Assembly (NCBI GenBank): GCA_002362175.1
Contig: DETU01000078.1
Coordinates: 1-28,022, forward strand
From: Ruminococcus sp. UBA3280
GTDB taxonomy: Bacteria > Bacillota > Clostridia > Oscillospirales > Ruminococcaceae
Length of the DNA: 28,022 nt
Direction: 5' to 3'
A program made the translations under genes and the position numbers. Under the pieces are notes generated by a model, which saw only the letters and a program-made list of their open reading frames with translations, was not told the origin of the DNA and made no database searches. This document shows, piece after piece, positions 1 through 7,196 of the stretch (positions within the stretch are counted from its first letter, which is position 1; each line of letters opens with the position of its first letter).

Positions 1-101
1 AAATTTATTATAAATATTTTGAGATTTATGAATTTTACTTGCTTACAGAAAAAAGCTTCATACTGAGACAATACAAATGCCACTCCGATTGAAAATACAT
101 C

Positions 102-130
102 TTGACATACCAGATTAAAAGTTATATAAT
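102..130 (+). promoter_or_regulatory. Promoter of ppk1
   Basis: A consensus -35 TTGACA (102-107) is followed by a 17-bp spacer and a perfect -10 TATAAT (125-130). It lies 54 bases ahead of the ppk1 ATG and fits housekeeping sigma-A. The upstream stretch 1-101 is AT-rich and shows no gene or other signal. Confidence 0.85.
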
Positions 131-184
131 AAAAATATATATCAATTTTTAGTTTTTTGCCGATAAGGCAGATTGGAGTATTTT

Positions 185-2329
185 ATGGAATATTTCGAAA
201 ACAGGGAACTTTCCTGGCTTAAATTCAATAAACGTGTACTTGAAGAAGCTTATGATACAAATAATCCCCTGCTTGAAAGGCTTTCATTTTCGGCTATATA
301 TCAGAGTAATCTTGATGAATTTTTTATGGTTCGTGTGGGTTCTATAACAGACGACGAAAAAACTGATAAAAATAAAAAGGACAGTAAGACCGGAATGAAT
401 CCGTCACAACAGCTTGATGCGATATTTACGGCAGTAAGACGTTTACAGCCGTCCGTTGAGGAAACCTACAGAAAGACAATGGGGGAACTTTCCTCTTACG
501 GTTTTGAACACGTAAATTTTGATACAGCCACAAAAGAAGAGCGTACTTTTCTTGAACTGTATTTCAAACGTGAGATAAAGCCTTTTATTTCGGGACTTGT
601 AGTAAATAATTCCCTGCCGTTTCCGTTTCTCAAAAACAAGGAATTATATGCAGTTGTTCAGCTTAATGCGAAAAAAGGTGTTTCAATCGGAATTATCCCG
701 ATAAATCACGAACACAGCGAAAGAGTTATTCCGCTTGGTGCAGGAGGAAAGAGATTTATTCTTGAGGAAGAAGTTGTCCTGCATTTTGCACATCTCATGT
801 TTAAGGGATATAAGGTACTTGACCGTGCTGTTATAAGGGTGACAAGAAATGCTGATATTATGGTATCGGGAAAGGGTTCTGACTTCCGTGACCGCATGGA
901 AGAACTTGTTGCAAAAAGGAAAAAGCTTGCTCCTGTAAGGCTTGAAATATCCGACGATTTCAGCCGTGAGGCACTGGACTACATATGTAAAAAGCTGAAA
1001 ATAAAGAATGTACGTGTGTTTACTTCAAGAATACCGCTTGACCTGTCATATCTGTTTTCATTGCAGGAACTTTCCGACGACGAAAAACTTCATTATTCCG
1101 CTCTTTCGTCAAGAAAACCTGCGGTACTTGCCGATAATCGTTCAGTGTTTGCACAGGTAAAATCAAAGGATATTATGCTTAGCTATCCCTTTGAATCGAT
1201 GAACCTCTCTTTTATAAGACTTTTACAGGAATGTGCGGTTGACCCTAAAGTAACGTCAATAAAAATCACACTTTACCGTCTTGCAAGAGGAAGCAAGGTT
1301 ATTGACGCTCTCTGTACCGCTGCCGAAAACGGAAAAGAAGTTCTTGTCATGATTGAACTGCGTGCAAGATTTGACGAGGCAAATAATATTGAATGGTCAA
1401 AAGTTTTGCAGAAAGCGGGAGTAAAAGTAATATATGGTCCTAATAACTATAAGGCACATTCAAAACTTCTTCTTATAACAAGAAAGTCCACAAACGGTAA
1501 TTTCGATTATCTCACACAGGTCGGAACAGGCAACTATAATGAAAAGACCTCCGCTCTCTATACCGACATAATGATTCTTACGGCTGACAGAAAAATTGCT
1601 GAGGACGCTGAAAAAGTGTTCAATTGTCTGCAAAATGGAACTTTTGTGGAGGAAACAAATAAACTTCTTGTTGCTCCTCTTTGTCTGCGAAACAAAATTC
1701 TTGCAATGATGGACGAACAGATTGAAATTTCAAGAAACGGTGGTCAGGGATATATAGGTGCAAAAGTAAACGCTCTCTGTGACAAGACCATTATGAACAA
1801 GCTTATTGAGGCTTCACAAGCCGGTGTTAAAATTGAACTTGTTGTCAGGGGTATATGCTGTCTTGTTCCTAACATTGACGGCTATACGGAAAATATAACA
1901 GTCCGCAGTATAGTCGGACGTTTTCTTGAACACAGTCGTATCTATATATTTGGAAATGAAAAGAAGGAACAGAAAATATATATAGGTTCAGCCGATTATA
2001 TGTCAAGAAATACAATCCGCAGAGTTGAGGTGGCTGTTCCCGTTGAGGACGAAAAAATCAAAAAGCGTTTATGGGATATGTTCAAAGTTCTTATGAGCGA
2101 CAACGTAAAGGCACGTATAATGATGAGCGACGGAACTTATCTTCATGTTGTTCGCAAAGAGAACGAGGAATCCGTAAATTCTCAGGAAATTTTCTATAAA
2201 GAAGCTTATCAGCGTCTTGAGGATAAGCAGAACAGACAGGAACAGATGCGTATCAACCGTGAAAAAGGTGCGGTAAAAAGAAATACACGGAAAAAAATTA
2301 CTGACAGGAAAAAGCCGAAAAACTCTTGA
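185..2329 (+). CDS. ppk1: Polyphosphate kinase 1
   Basis: Reversibly polymerises the gamma-phosphate of ATP into polyphosphate. The 714-residue length matches the PPK1 family (about 690-740). Visible are the N-terminal signature NRELSWLKFN, the autophosphorylated histidine in KAHSKLLL (about His425) and the second active-site histidine in GRFLEHSRIYIF (about His583), so the catalytic machinery looks intact. The C-terminus is a strongly basic, Lys/Arg-rich tail of about 30 residues. An upstream in-frame TTG at 173 would add four residues. I prefer ATG 185 because GGAG (175-178) lies six bases before it, whereas the TTG has no good ribosome binding site. The gene has its own promoter and is followed by pssA. 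No frameshift is seen; family assignment is secure. Confidence 0.96.
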   Translation: MEYFENRELSWLKFNKRVLEEAYDTNNPLLERLSFSAIYQSNLDEFFMVRVGSITDDEKTDKNKKDSKTGMNPSQQLDAIFTAVRRLQPSVEETYRKTMGELSSYGFEHVNFDTATKEERTFLELYFKREIKPFISGLVVNNSLPFPFLKNKELYAVVQLNAKKGVSIGIIPINHEHSERVIPLGAGGKRFILEEEVVLHFAHLMFKGYKVLDRAVIRVTRNADIMVSGKGSDFRDRMEELVAKRKKLAPVRLEISDDFSREALDYICKKLKIKNVRVFTSRIPLDLSYLFSLQELSDDEKLHYSALSSRKPAVLADNRSVFAQVKSKDIMLSYPFESMNLSFIRLLQECAVDPKVTSIKITLYRLARGSKVIDALCTAAENGKEVLVMIELRARFDEANNIEWSKVLQKAGVKVIYGPNNYKAHSKLLLITRKSTNGNFDYLTQVGTGNYNEKTSALYTDIMILTADRKIAEDAEKVFNCLQNGTFVEETNKLLVAPLCLRNKILAMMDEQIEISRNGGQGYIGAKVNALCDKTIMNKLIEASQAGVKIELVVRGICCLVPNIDGYTENITVRSIVGRFLEHSRIYIFGNEKKEQKIYIGSADYMSRNTIRRVEVAVPVEDEKIKKRLWDMFKVLMSDNVKARIMMSDGTYLHVVRKENEESVNSQEIFYKEAYQRLEDKQNRQEQMRINREKGAVKRNTRKKITDRKKPKNS

Positions 2330-2354
2330 AAAATCATAAATTCTGTGGTATAAT
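2326..2354 (+). promoter_or_regulatory. Promoter of pssA overlapping the ppk1 stop
   Basis: A -35 TTGAAA (2326-2331) overlaps the ppk1 stop codon. It is followed by a 17-bp spacer and an extended -10 TGGTATAAT, with hexamer TATAAT at 2349-2354. The spacing is ideal, so pssA can be expressed independently of ppk1. Confidence 0.75.
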
Positions 2355-2421
2355 AAATAGAAACGTCGGGAAATGTTTTGTATTTTTCGGTTTCGGAATC
2401 TATGTTTTTGAGGATTAAATA

Positions 2422-3063
2422 ATGATTGGTTACTATAACTATACGGTTATTCTTACATACGTCAGCCTTGTTTCGTCTGTTCTCGGAATGTTGTTTGCTA
2501 TGGGAATAGGCGGAAGCGTTCACCCCGAATATGCCATAGTATGCCTTATGGTTTCGGGTCTTTGCGATATGTTCGACGGAAAAGTTGCACGTACTAAAAA
2601 AAATCGTACTGAAAGTGAAAAACAGTTCGGTATACAGATTGATTCGCTCTGCGACGTGATTTGTTTCGGTGTTCTTCCGTCTGTTATCGGGTATTCTGTC
2701 GGTATGAGAAGCTGGTGTGACATTCCTGTACTTGTAATATTTCCGCTTTGTGCTGTCATAAGACTTGCATATTTTAATGTGGCGGAGGAAGAAAGACAGA
2801 AACAGGCAAGTGATGTCCGAAAAGTATACGAGGGTCTGCCGGTGACGAGCGTTGCCCTTATACTTCCTCTTGTGTACAGTTTTCACAGGGACATCGGAAT
2901 AGAATGGTTCCCTACAGTATATGGCTGTGCATTGTTTATAATAGCTGTTGCGTTCATTACACGATTCAGGGTAAAAAAGCCGAGTATGAAAACTATGATT
3001 ACTTTTATAGGTGTGGGTTTCATTGAACTTGTATGGATGCTTTACAAAACTAAAACAAGATAA
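2422..3063 (+). CDS. pssA: CDP-diacylglycerol-serine O-phosphatidyltransferase
   Basis: An integral membrane CDP-alcohol phosphatidyltransferase of 213 residues that probably condenses CDP-diacylglycerol with serine to phosphatidylserine, the first committed step to phosphatidylethanolamine. The family motif D-x2-DG-x2-AR...G-x3-D-x3-D is present: CDMFDGKVAR followed by FGIQIDSLCD. The spacing between AR and G is 12 residues rather than the usual 8 or so. About six hydrophobic segments surround the motif, which lies near the first membrane helices as in bacterial PssA. The start is supported by GAGG eight bases upstream of ATG 2422. Serine specificity is assigned from the ...LDSLCD..CFG-type context and the length; other CDP-alcohol acceptors are less likely but not excluded. 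Confidence 0.85.
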   Translation: MIGYYNYTVILTYVSLVSSVLGMLFAMGIGGSVHPEYAIVCLMVSGLCDMFDGKVARTKKNRTESEKQFGIQIDSLCDVICFGVLPSVIGYSVGMRSWCDIPVLVIFPLCAVIRLAYFNVAEEERQKQASDVRKVYEGLPVTSVALILPLVYSFHRDIGIEWFPTVYGCALFIIAVAFITRFRVKKPSMKTMITFIGVGFIELVWMLYKTKTR

Positions 3064-3066
3064 TAT

Positions 3067-3096
3067 AAAAAACTCCTGATGTCAGGAGTTTTTTTG
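3067..3096. terminator. Bidirectional intrinsic terminator between pssA and corA
   Basis: An 8-bp stem (3071-3078 with 3083-3090, core ACTCCTG/CAGGAGT) and a 4-base loop are flanked by an A run on the left and T7 on the right. It therefore reads as a rho-independent terminator in both directions. It separates the convergent genes pssA (ends 3063) and corA (ends 3103). Confidence 0.9.
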
Positions 3097-3102
3097 TTTT
3101 GT

Positions 3103-4029
3103 CTATTTATTTTTCCACTTTATCAGCACAAGTGCCGTTATTGCGGTAAGTACTGCCATGAGAGTAAGCGGAAACCATGTATAAGGAATGGGAAGGTCAA
3201 CTGTGTTTATTCCGTAAAAAGCGAATATTATGTTAGGAATCTGAAGAATCACTGTCATAATGGTAAGTCGCCACATTACTATATTCTGATTGTTAGATAT
3301 GATTGAGGAAAAGCCGTCCATCATACTCGAAAGGATACCCGTGTATATGCTTGCCATTTCAATAGCCTGTTTCATTTCAATAAGAACATCTTCCAGCAAG
3401 TCCTGGTCCTCGTCGTACAGTTTTATAACTCTGCCACGAAAAATCTTCTCAATAGTTGCCTCGTTTGCTTTCAGGGAGGTTGAAAAGTAGACAAGTGACT
3501 TTTCAAGTGCAAGCAACTGCATAAGAAGTTCGTTTTTCATAGCGTCGTGGAGTTCCTGTTCCGCAGCGGACGAAATTTTGTCTATCTGTTTAAGATAAAT
3601 CAGAAACAGTGCTGCAATTCTGAGAAGCAACTGCAATACAAATCTTGTCTTGAAACTGGGACGCAGATTTCTTATACTGCCGTTTACAGCCTCTTTTATT
3701 ATCTGTGTTTCCTGCATTGAGATAGTGAAAACATTGGTTTCTGTTATTATGATACCGAGTGGCTGAGTATAGAAAAGCCGTGTTTCCTCATTATCAACAG
3801 ATGAAACAGGTGTGTCAATAATAACAAGGGTCTGTGAGTCCTCACGTTCTATACGTGAAGATTCTTCTTCGTCGATTGATGATTTTACGAATCCGCTGTC
3901 AAGTCCGTAAACCTCAATAAGTTCGTTTACTTCCTGAGGGGTTGGATTTACAACAGAAATCCAGCAGCCTGCGGAAAGTTCGTCGCACGGAGTAAGTACA
4001 CCGTTTGCTGAAGTGTAGAAGTTTATCAT
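3103..4029 (-). CDS. CorA-family divalent cation channel with GIN signature
   Basis: A 2-TM-GxN (CorA/ZntB/Mrs2) cation channel of about 308 residues. It has a long alpha/beta cytoplasmic N-terminal domain, a long central helix, and two C-terminal membrane helices (about 250-274 and 284-305). The normally invariant GMN at the end of TM1 is GIN here (YGIN, residues 273-275). GIN is known from ZntB-type members, so the ion may be Mg2+, Zn2+ or another divalent. The acidic loop between the helices (TVDLPIP) is short. ATG 4029 is chosen because MINFYTSANG aligns with usual CorA N-termini. The in-frame TTG at 4059 lies only two bases after AAAGGAG, which is too close. The long leader is described separately. 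Confidence 0.85.
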   Translation of the reverse strand: MINFYTSANGVLTPCDELSAGCWISVVNPTPQEVNELIEVYGLDSGFVKSSIDEEESSRIEREDSQTLVIIDTPVSSVDNEETRLFYTQPLGIIITETNVFTISMQETQIIKEAVNGSIRNLRPSFKTRFVLQLLLRIAALFLIYLKQIDKISSAAEQELHDAMKNELLMQLLALEKSLVYFSTSLKANEATIEKIFRGRVIKLYDEDQDLLEDVLIEMKQAIEMASIYTGILSSMMDGFSSIISNNQNIVMWRLTIMTVILQIPNIIFAFYGINTVDLPIPYTWFPLTLMAVLTAITALVLIKWKNK

Positions 4030-4040
4030 ATAATTTTGTA

Positions 4041-4095
4041 TGCCTGAATATTCAGACAATGCTCCTTTCGCCGTGATTTACTCAGGCAGGAGCAT
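4041..4095 (-). promoter_or_regulatory. SD-sequestering stem, possible pseudoknot, in the corA leader
   Basis: In the transcript, AUGCUCCU (4095-4088) is a perfect 8-base complement of AGGAGCAU (4066-4059), which contains the only strong SD ahead of corA. Within the loop, UGCCUGA (4088-4082) complements UCAGGCA (4047-4041) downstream, so the two helices could form an H-type pseudoknot. Both 5' arms lie inside the second tiny leader ORF, so a ribosome translating it would open the SD. No U tract follows, which points to translational rather than transcriptional control. Pairing is read directly from the bases; function is inferred. Confidence 0.5.
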
Positions 4096-4104
4096 GGAGA
4101 GCAT
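4078..4104 (-). CDS. Second tiny leader ORF ahead of corA (8 codons)
   Basis: ATG at 4104 overlaps the stop of the first leader ORF as TAATG. The encoded peptide is MLSMLLPE, ending in TAA at 4078. It has no SD of its own, so it would depend on re-initiation after the first leader. Its codons cover the 5' arms of the SD-sequestering stem. It is too short to judge by coding statistics. Confidence 0.35.
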   Translation of the reverse strand: MLSMLLPE

Positions 4105-4160
4105 TAACTTCTGTCCGAGTATGGAATATGTTTTAAATTCCCGTAAGGGTCAGAGTTCAT
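4104..4160 (-). CDS. Leader peptide ORF upstream of corA (18 codons)
   Basis: An 18-codon ORF encoding MNSDPYGNLKHIPYSDRS. It starts at ATG 4160, five bases after a strong GGAGGT (4171-4166) and about 30 bases after a good promoter, which argues that it is translated. It contains Asp-Pro (codons 4-5) and Ile-Pro (12-13) steps. Proline and acidic codons in leader peptides such as Salmonella mgtL are known to make translation sensitive to Mg2+ supply, so a link to cation sensing is attractive but unproven. Its stop overlaps the start of the second leader ORF. I do not recognise the peptide. Confidence 0.55.
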   Translation of the reverse strand: MNSDPYGNLKHIPYSDRS

Positions 4161-4195
4161 AATGTACCTCCGTAAAAAATAATTTTATATATTTC

Positions 4196-4224
4196 ATTAT
4201 AACATATTTGCAGTTGTTTTACAA
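4196..4224 (-). promoter_or_regulatory. Promoter of the corA leader
   Basis: On the minus strand, -35 TTGTAA (4224-4219), a 17-bp spacer and a perfect -10 TATAAT (4201-4196). Predicted transcription starts near 4189, giving a leader of about 160 nt before the corA ATG. Confidence 0.75.
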
Positions 4225-4242
4225 GTATTTTTTTGTTTCCGA

Positions 4243-4273
4243 GAAAAAAGACTACCCGAAGGCAGTCTTTTTT
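4243..4273 (-). terminator. Intrinsic terminator of secDF
   Basis: A 7-bp stem (4250-4256 with 4261-4267, one G-U pair) is closed by a UUCG tetraloop and followed on the minus strand by T6. A matching A6 run on the other side makes it potentially bidirectional. It lies just after the secDF stop at 4276. Confidence 0.9.
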
Positions 4274-4275
4274 GA

Positions 4276-6609
4276 TTATTTGCTTTTTTTGTGGGACTTC
4301 CACCATGACCATGTTACAGGAGCAACAAAGAGTGATGAATAAGTACCGGAAATAAGACCGAACATAAGCGGTACTGAGAATGTAAGGAGTGAATTGTAAC
4401 CGCTTATCGCTACAACTATTGTTACAATAAGCATAGTTGTGATAGTTGTTACTGATGTTCTGATTGAACGTGTCATAGACTGTGAACAGCCTGCGTTGAT
4501 AAGTTCGTTGAGTGATGCCTTTGGCATAAGCTTCTTGTTTTCACGGATTCTGTCGTAAATAACGATAGTGTTGTTGATAGAATAACCGAGAATTGTAAGA
4601 ATTACCGCAACTGTGTTTGAATTGAACTCAAAGCCGAAAATTACGGAAACAGCAAGTGCAACTATAAGGTCGTGAAGAAGTGCAAGCACTGAACATACAC
4701 CTGCTGACCAGCCACCGATTTTTCTGAATCTTACCGCAATATAGATGATAACTATAATTGCAGCAAAAATTACCGCAATGAGACATTTCAGAAGAAATTC
4801 ACGTCCTGACGAAGGGCTTACATCTGTTGAATCAAAGAGAGATACATTGCTGTCGGGGAATTTTGCCTGAAGTGCTTCTGTAAGTTCAACCTGTCTGTCT
4901 GCGTTGAGACTCTCTTCAGAAGTAAATGAAACAATAATCTGCTTGCCGTCAGAATCAATACTTTCGCCCTTTCTGACGTTTACGGGAACGTTTACAATGT
5001 CCTTTATAATGCTTTCTGCGTCATTTGTATTAATTTCGCCTGTATAGTCGTAAGTGAGCATTGTACCGCCACTAAATTCAAGAGCAAAGTTTGCACCCCT
5101 TGCGATAAGTCCACCTGCAAAAATAACGACAATTCCTATTACAGTACCGAGAATAATCTTTTTCTTTGAGCAGAAATCGTAAGTTTTGGACTCTGCTTTC
5201 TTGTCTTTATAGCCGTATAACTTCTTATTCTGGAAACACTTGAACTTTGAAAGTGATGTTACCATAAGTCTTGAAGCAAATACGCCCATGATGAAGTTAA
5301 GTACAACACCTGCAAGGAGAGTTATGCCGAAAGAGTAAACAACACCCTCAGCGGTTGCACCGAACATGAAGAATATAGTCTTGTTGAGAATCTTTGAGAA
5401 GAAGCTTGATGGAACACCGAATGCACCCATGAGTATTACAGCGATGATAACATTTGTTATATTACCGTCAAGAATAGCGGAAAACGCTCTCTTGTATGCT
5501 ACTTTTATAGCAGAATCGAGAGATTTTCCCGACTGAATTTCTTCTTTGATACGTTCGCCTGTGATGATGTTTGCATCAACACCCATTCCGACAGCGAGGA
5601 TTATACCTGCTATACCGGGAATTGTGAGAGTAGAGCCTTTCATAAATCCGAACCAGCCTGAAACAACGGCAATACTTCCTGCAATCTGTCCGCAGAGTGC
5701 AATGACAGCAACAATACCGGGCAGACGGTAAAGAAAAATCATGTATATTGCAATGAATATAAACGCTATGAGTGCGGCAAGAAGAATTGCATCAAGAGAA
5801 CCCTCGCCCATAGTGGGGTCAATTGTCTTGAAACTTGTTGTTTCAAGTTTGAAAGGCAATGCACCCGAATTAATCTGATTGGCAAGTTTATTTGCCGATT
5901 CGTCGGTAAAGTTACCTGTAATTACAGCACTACCGTCTGTAATGGCACTGTTTACAGTCGGATATGAAATCATAGTGTTGTCCATCCATATGGAGATAGG
6001 CGTACCTGTTCCCGCAAGTTCTGAAGTAGCCTCAGCAAACTTGCTCTTACCCGATTCATTGAGTGTAAGTTCAATGAGATTTTCGTATTCGCCTGAACTG
6101 TCGTTCGGACGGTATACTGCTTTTGCTTCGGCAACGTCTCCGCCCTCAAGAACTATTTCACCCGTCGGGATAGTGTTGCCTTCGTCGTCGGTTTCGGAGT
6201 CTGTTCCCTTGCGGAAAGTAAGACTTGCCATTTCACCGAGTTCCTTGACGGAAGCTGAGGGGTCAAAATCGCTTTCACCCGCTTGCCACGGGAAACGTAC
6301 AATAATTCTGTCGCTTTTTTCATCGCTGTAGACTTCGCTATCAGTGATACCGAGAGCTGAAAGTCTGGTATCAATAATTGCGGTAGCGGCTTTAAGCTGA
6401 GCCTCTGTAGCGTCAGCACTGTCCGCAGGAGCAAAGGTAACGTCAACACCGCCCTTGATGTCAATACCAAGACGGATATCATCAACGCCCTTGATAACGG
6501 TTGTAGTATTATCGCCATAAACATAGTCAAGACCTATGGCAGATGATACAGAAAACAGCAGGATAAAAGCAACAACAATGAAGAAAGTGGATTTTCCAAT
6601 CTTTTTCAC
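4276..6609 (-). CDS. secDF: Protein translocase subunit SecDF (fused)
   Basis: A proton-driven accessory of the Sec translocon that helps pull exported proteins across the membrane. SecD and SecF are fused in one chain of about 777 residues, as in Bacillus. The SecD half shows an N-terminal TM, LGIDIKGG, a large external P1 domain and VGMGVDANIITGERIKEE. The SecF half shows FALEFSGGT, the conserved acidic ALLHDLIVAL segment and GYSINNTIVIYDRIRE. Twelve membrane helices fit the sequence. The start is the GTG at 6609: AGGAGG lies seven bases before it but only one base before the in-frame ATG at 6615, and the still more upstream TTG at 6651 falls beside the promoter. It has its own promoter and terminator, between the ATP synthase operon and corA. 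Confidence 0.94.
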   Translation of the reverse strand: MKKIGKSTFFIVVAFILLFSVSSAIGLDYVYGDNTTTVIKGVDDIRLGIDIKGGVDVTFAPADSADATEAQLKAATAIIDTRLSALGITDSEVYSDEKSDRIIVRFPWQAGESDFDPSASVKELGEMASLTFRKGTDSETDDEGNTIPTGEIVLEGGDVAEAKAVYRPNDSSGEYENLIELTLNESGKSKFAEATSELAGTGTPISIWMDNTMISYPTVNSAITDGSAVITGNFTDESANKLANQINSGALPFKLETTSFKTIDPTMGEGSLDAILLAALIAFIFIAIYMIFLYRLPGIVAVIALCGQIAGSIAVVSGWFGFMKGSTLTIPGIAGIILAVGMGVDANIITGERIKEEIQSGKSLDSAIKVAYKRAFSAILDGNITNVIIAVILMGAFGVPSSFFSKILNKTIFFMFGATAEGVVYSFGITLLAGVVLNFIMGVFASRLMVTSLSKFKCFQNKKLYGYKDKKAESKTYDFCSKKKIILGTVIGIVVIFAGGLIARGANFALEFSGGTMLTYDYTGEINTNDAESIIKDIVNVPVNVRKGESIDSDGKQIIVSFTSEESLNADRQVELTEALQAKFPDSNVSLFDSTDVSPSSGREFLLKCLIAVIFAAIIVIIYIAVRFRKIGGWSAGVCSVLALLHDLIVALAVSVIFGFEFNSNTVAVILTILGYSINNTIVIYDRIRENKKLMPKASLNELINAGCSQSMTRSIRTSVTTITTMLIVTIVVAISGYNSLLTFSVPLMFGLISGTYSSLFVAPVTWSWWKSHKKSK

Positions 6610-6659
6610 AGCCATGCCTCCTAAAATATTTTTGTTCTGTCTGTCTGACAATTATTAAT

Positions 6660-6688
6660 ATTGTACTATATTTTTACAGAAAAGTCAA
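6660..6688 (-). promoter_or_regulatory. Promoter of secDF
   Basis: On the minus strand, -35 TTGACT (6688-6683), a 17-bp spacer and -10 TACAAT (6665-6660). Transcription would start near 6653, leaving a short 5' UTR and ruling out the most upstream in-frame TTG as the start. Confidence 0.8.
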
Positions 6689-6737
6689 GTATCTCTGCAA
6701 AATTTATGTACAGATTATTTTTATTCCTCATATAAAT

Positions 6738-6765
6738 TTTCCCTCGCCCATAAGGACGGGGGAAA
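6738..6765 (-). terminator. Hairpin at the end of the atp operon
   Basis: A GC-rich imperfect stem of about 12 pairs (one mismatch, TTAT loop) begins 8 bases after the atpC stop. It starts TTTCCC and ends GGGAAA. The following tract is only ATTTATA, so it is a weak intrinsic terminator or a 3'-end stabilising hairpin. Some read-through into secDF is possible. Confidence 0.5.
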
Positions 6766-6772
6766 GTTCTTG

Positions 6773-7183
6773 TTATTTGAAATGTTTCTGTGACAGTTTA
6801 AGTCTGTTCATAGCCCTGTTGAGAGCAGCCTGAGTGTGATAATATTCCATTATACTTTGTTTTTGACGTAATTTTTCCTCTGCACGTTCTCGTGCTTCTT
6901 CCGCACGCTTTATGTCTATTTCTTCGGGGAGTTCACAGGAATCCGCAAGAATTATTGAGGATTCGGGCATAACTTCTATAAATCCCTCAGAAATGGCGGC
7001 ATAGTGCCACTTACCGTCAACCATGTATTTCAGTTCACCTGTCGGGAGCGATGTTACGAGAGGTTCATGACCGTACATAATACCTATAAGACCGTCTATG
7101 GCAGTAATAACAAGATGTTCACATTCGCCCTGATAGAAAATCCTGTCAGCAGCGATAATTTCAAGATGAAAGGATTTAGCCAT
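6773..7183 (-). CDS. atpC: ATP synthase F1 epsilon subunit
   Basis: The 136-residue epsilon subunit of the central stalk, which couples rotor movement to catalysis and can inhibit ATP hydrolysis. It has an N-terminal beta-sandwich (GLIGIMYGHEPLVT motif, about residues 30-45) and a C-terminal two-helix region rich in Glu/Arg/Lys (about 87-136). Its length is typical. AAAGGAGGT precedes ATG 7183. It is the last gene of the operon, 13 bases after atpD. Confidence 0.95.
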   Translation of the reverse strand: MAKSFHLEIIAADRIFYQGECEHLVITAIDGLIGIMYGHEPLVTSLPTGELKYMVDGKWHYAAISEGFIEVMPESSIILADSCELPEEIDIKRAEEARERAEEKLRQKQSIMEYYHTQAALNRAMNRLKLSQKHFK

Positions 7184-7196
7184 TAAAAGACCTCCT

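Noticed and set aside
1..101. Possible gene end or signal at the left edge
   Set aside because: The stretch is AT-rich with stops in all frames and no hairpin or promoter I can support.
2209..2886. A 225-residue minus-strand ORF
   Set aside because: It spans the antisense of the ppk1 end and pssA start, both firmly identified; it has no SD and no recognisable family.
4029..4189. M-box or Mn2+ (yybP-ykoY) riboswitch ahead of corA
   Set aside because: I could not find the conserved cores of either class; the region instead shows small ORFs and SD pairing.
5879..6331. A 150-residue plus-strand ORF within secDF
   Set aside because: It is a shadow of the secDF coding frame with no ribosome binding site or family signature.
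6610..6651. Longer secDF start at TTG 6651 or ATG 6615
   Set aside because: The TTG sits beside the mapped promoter without SD; the ATG is one base from AGGAGG, while GTG 6609 has ideal spacing.
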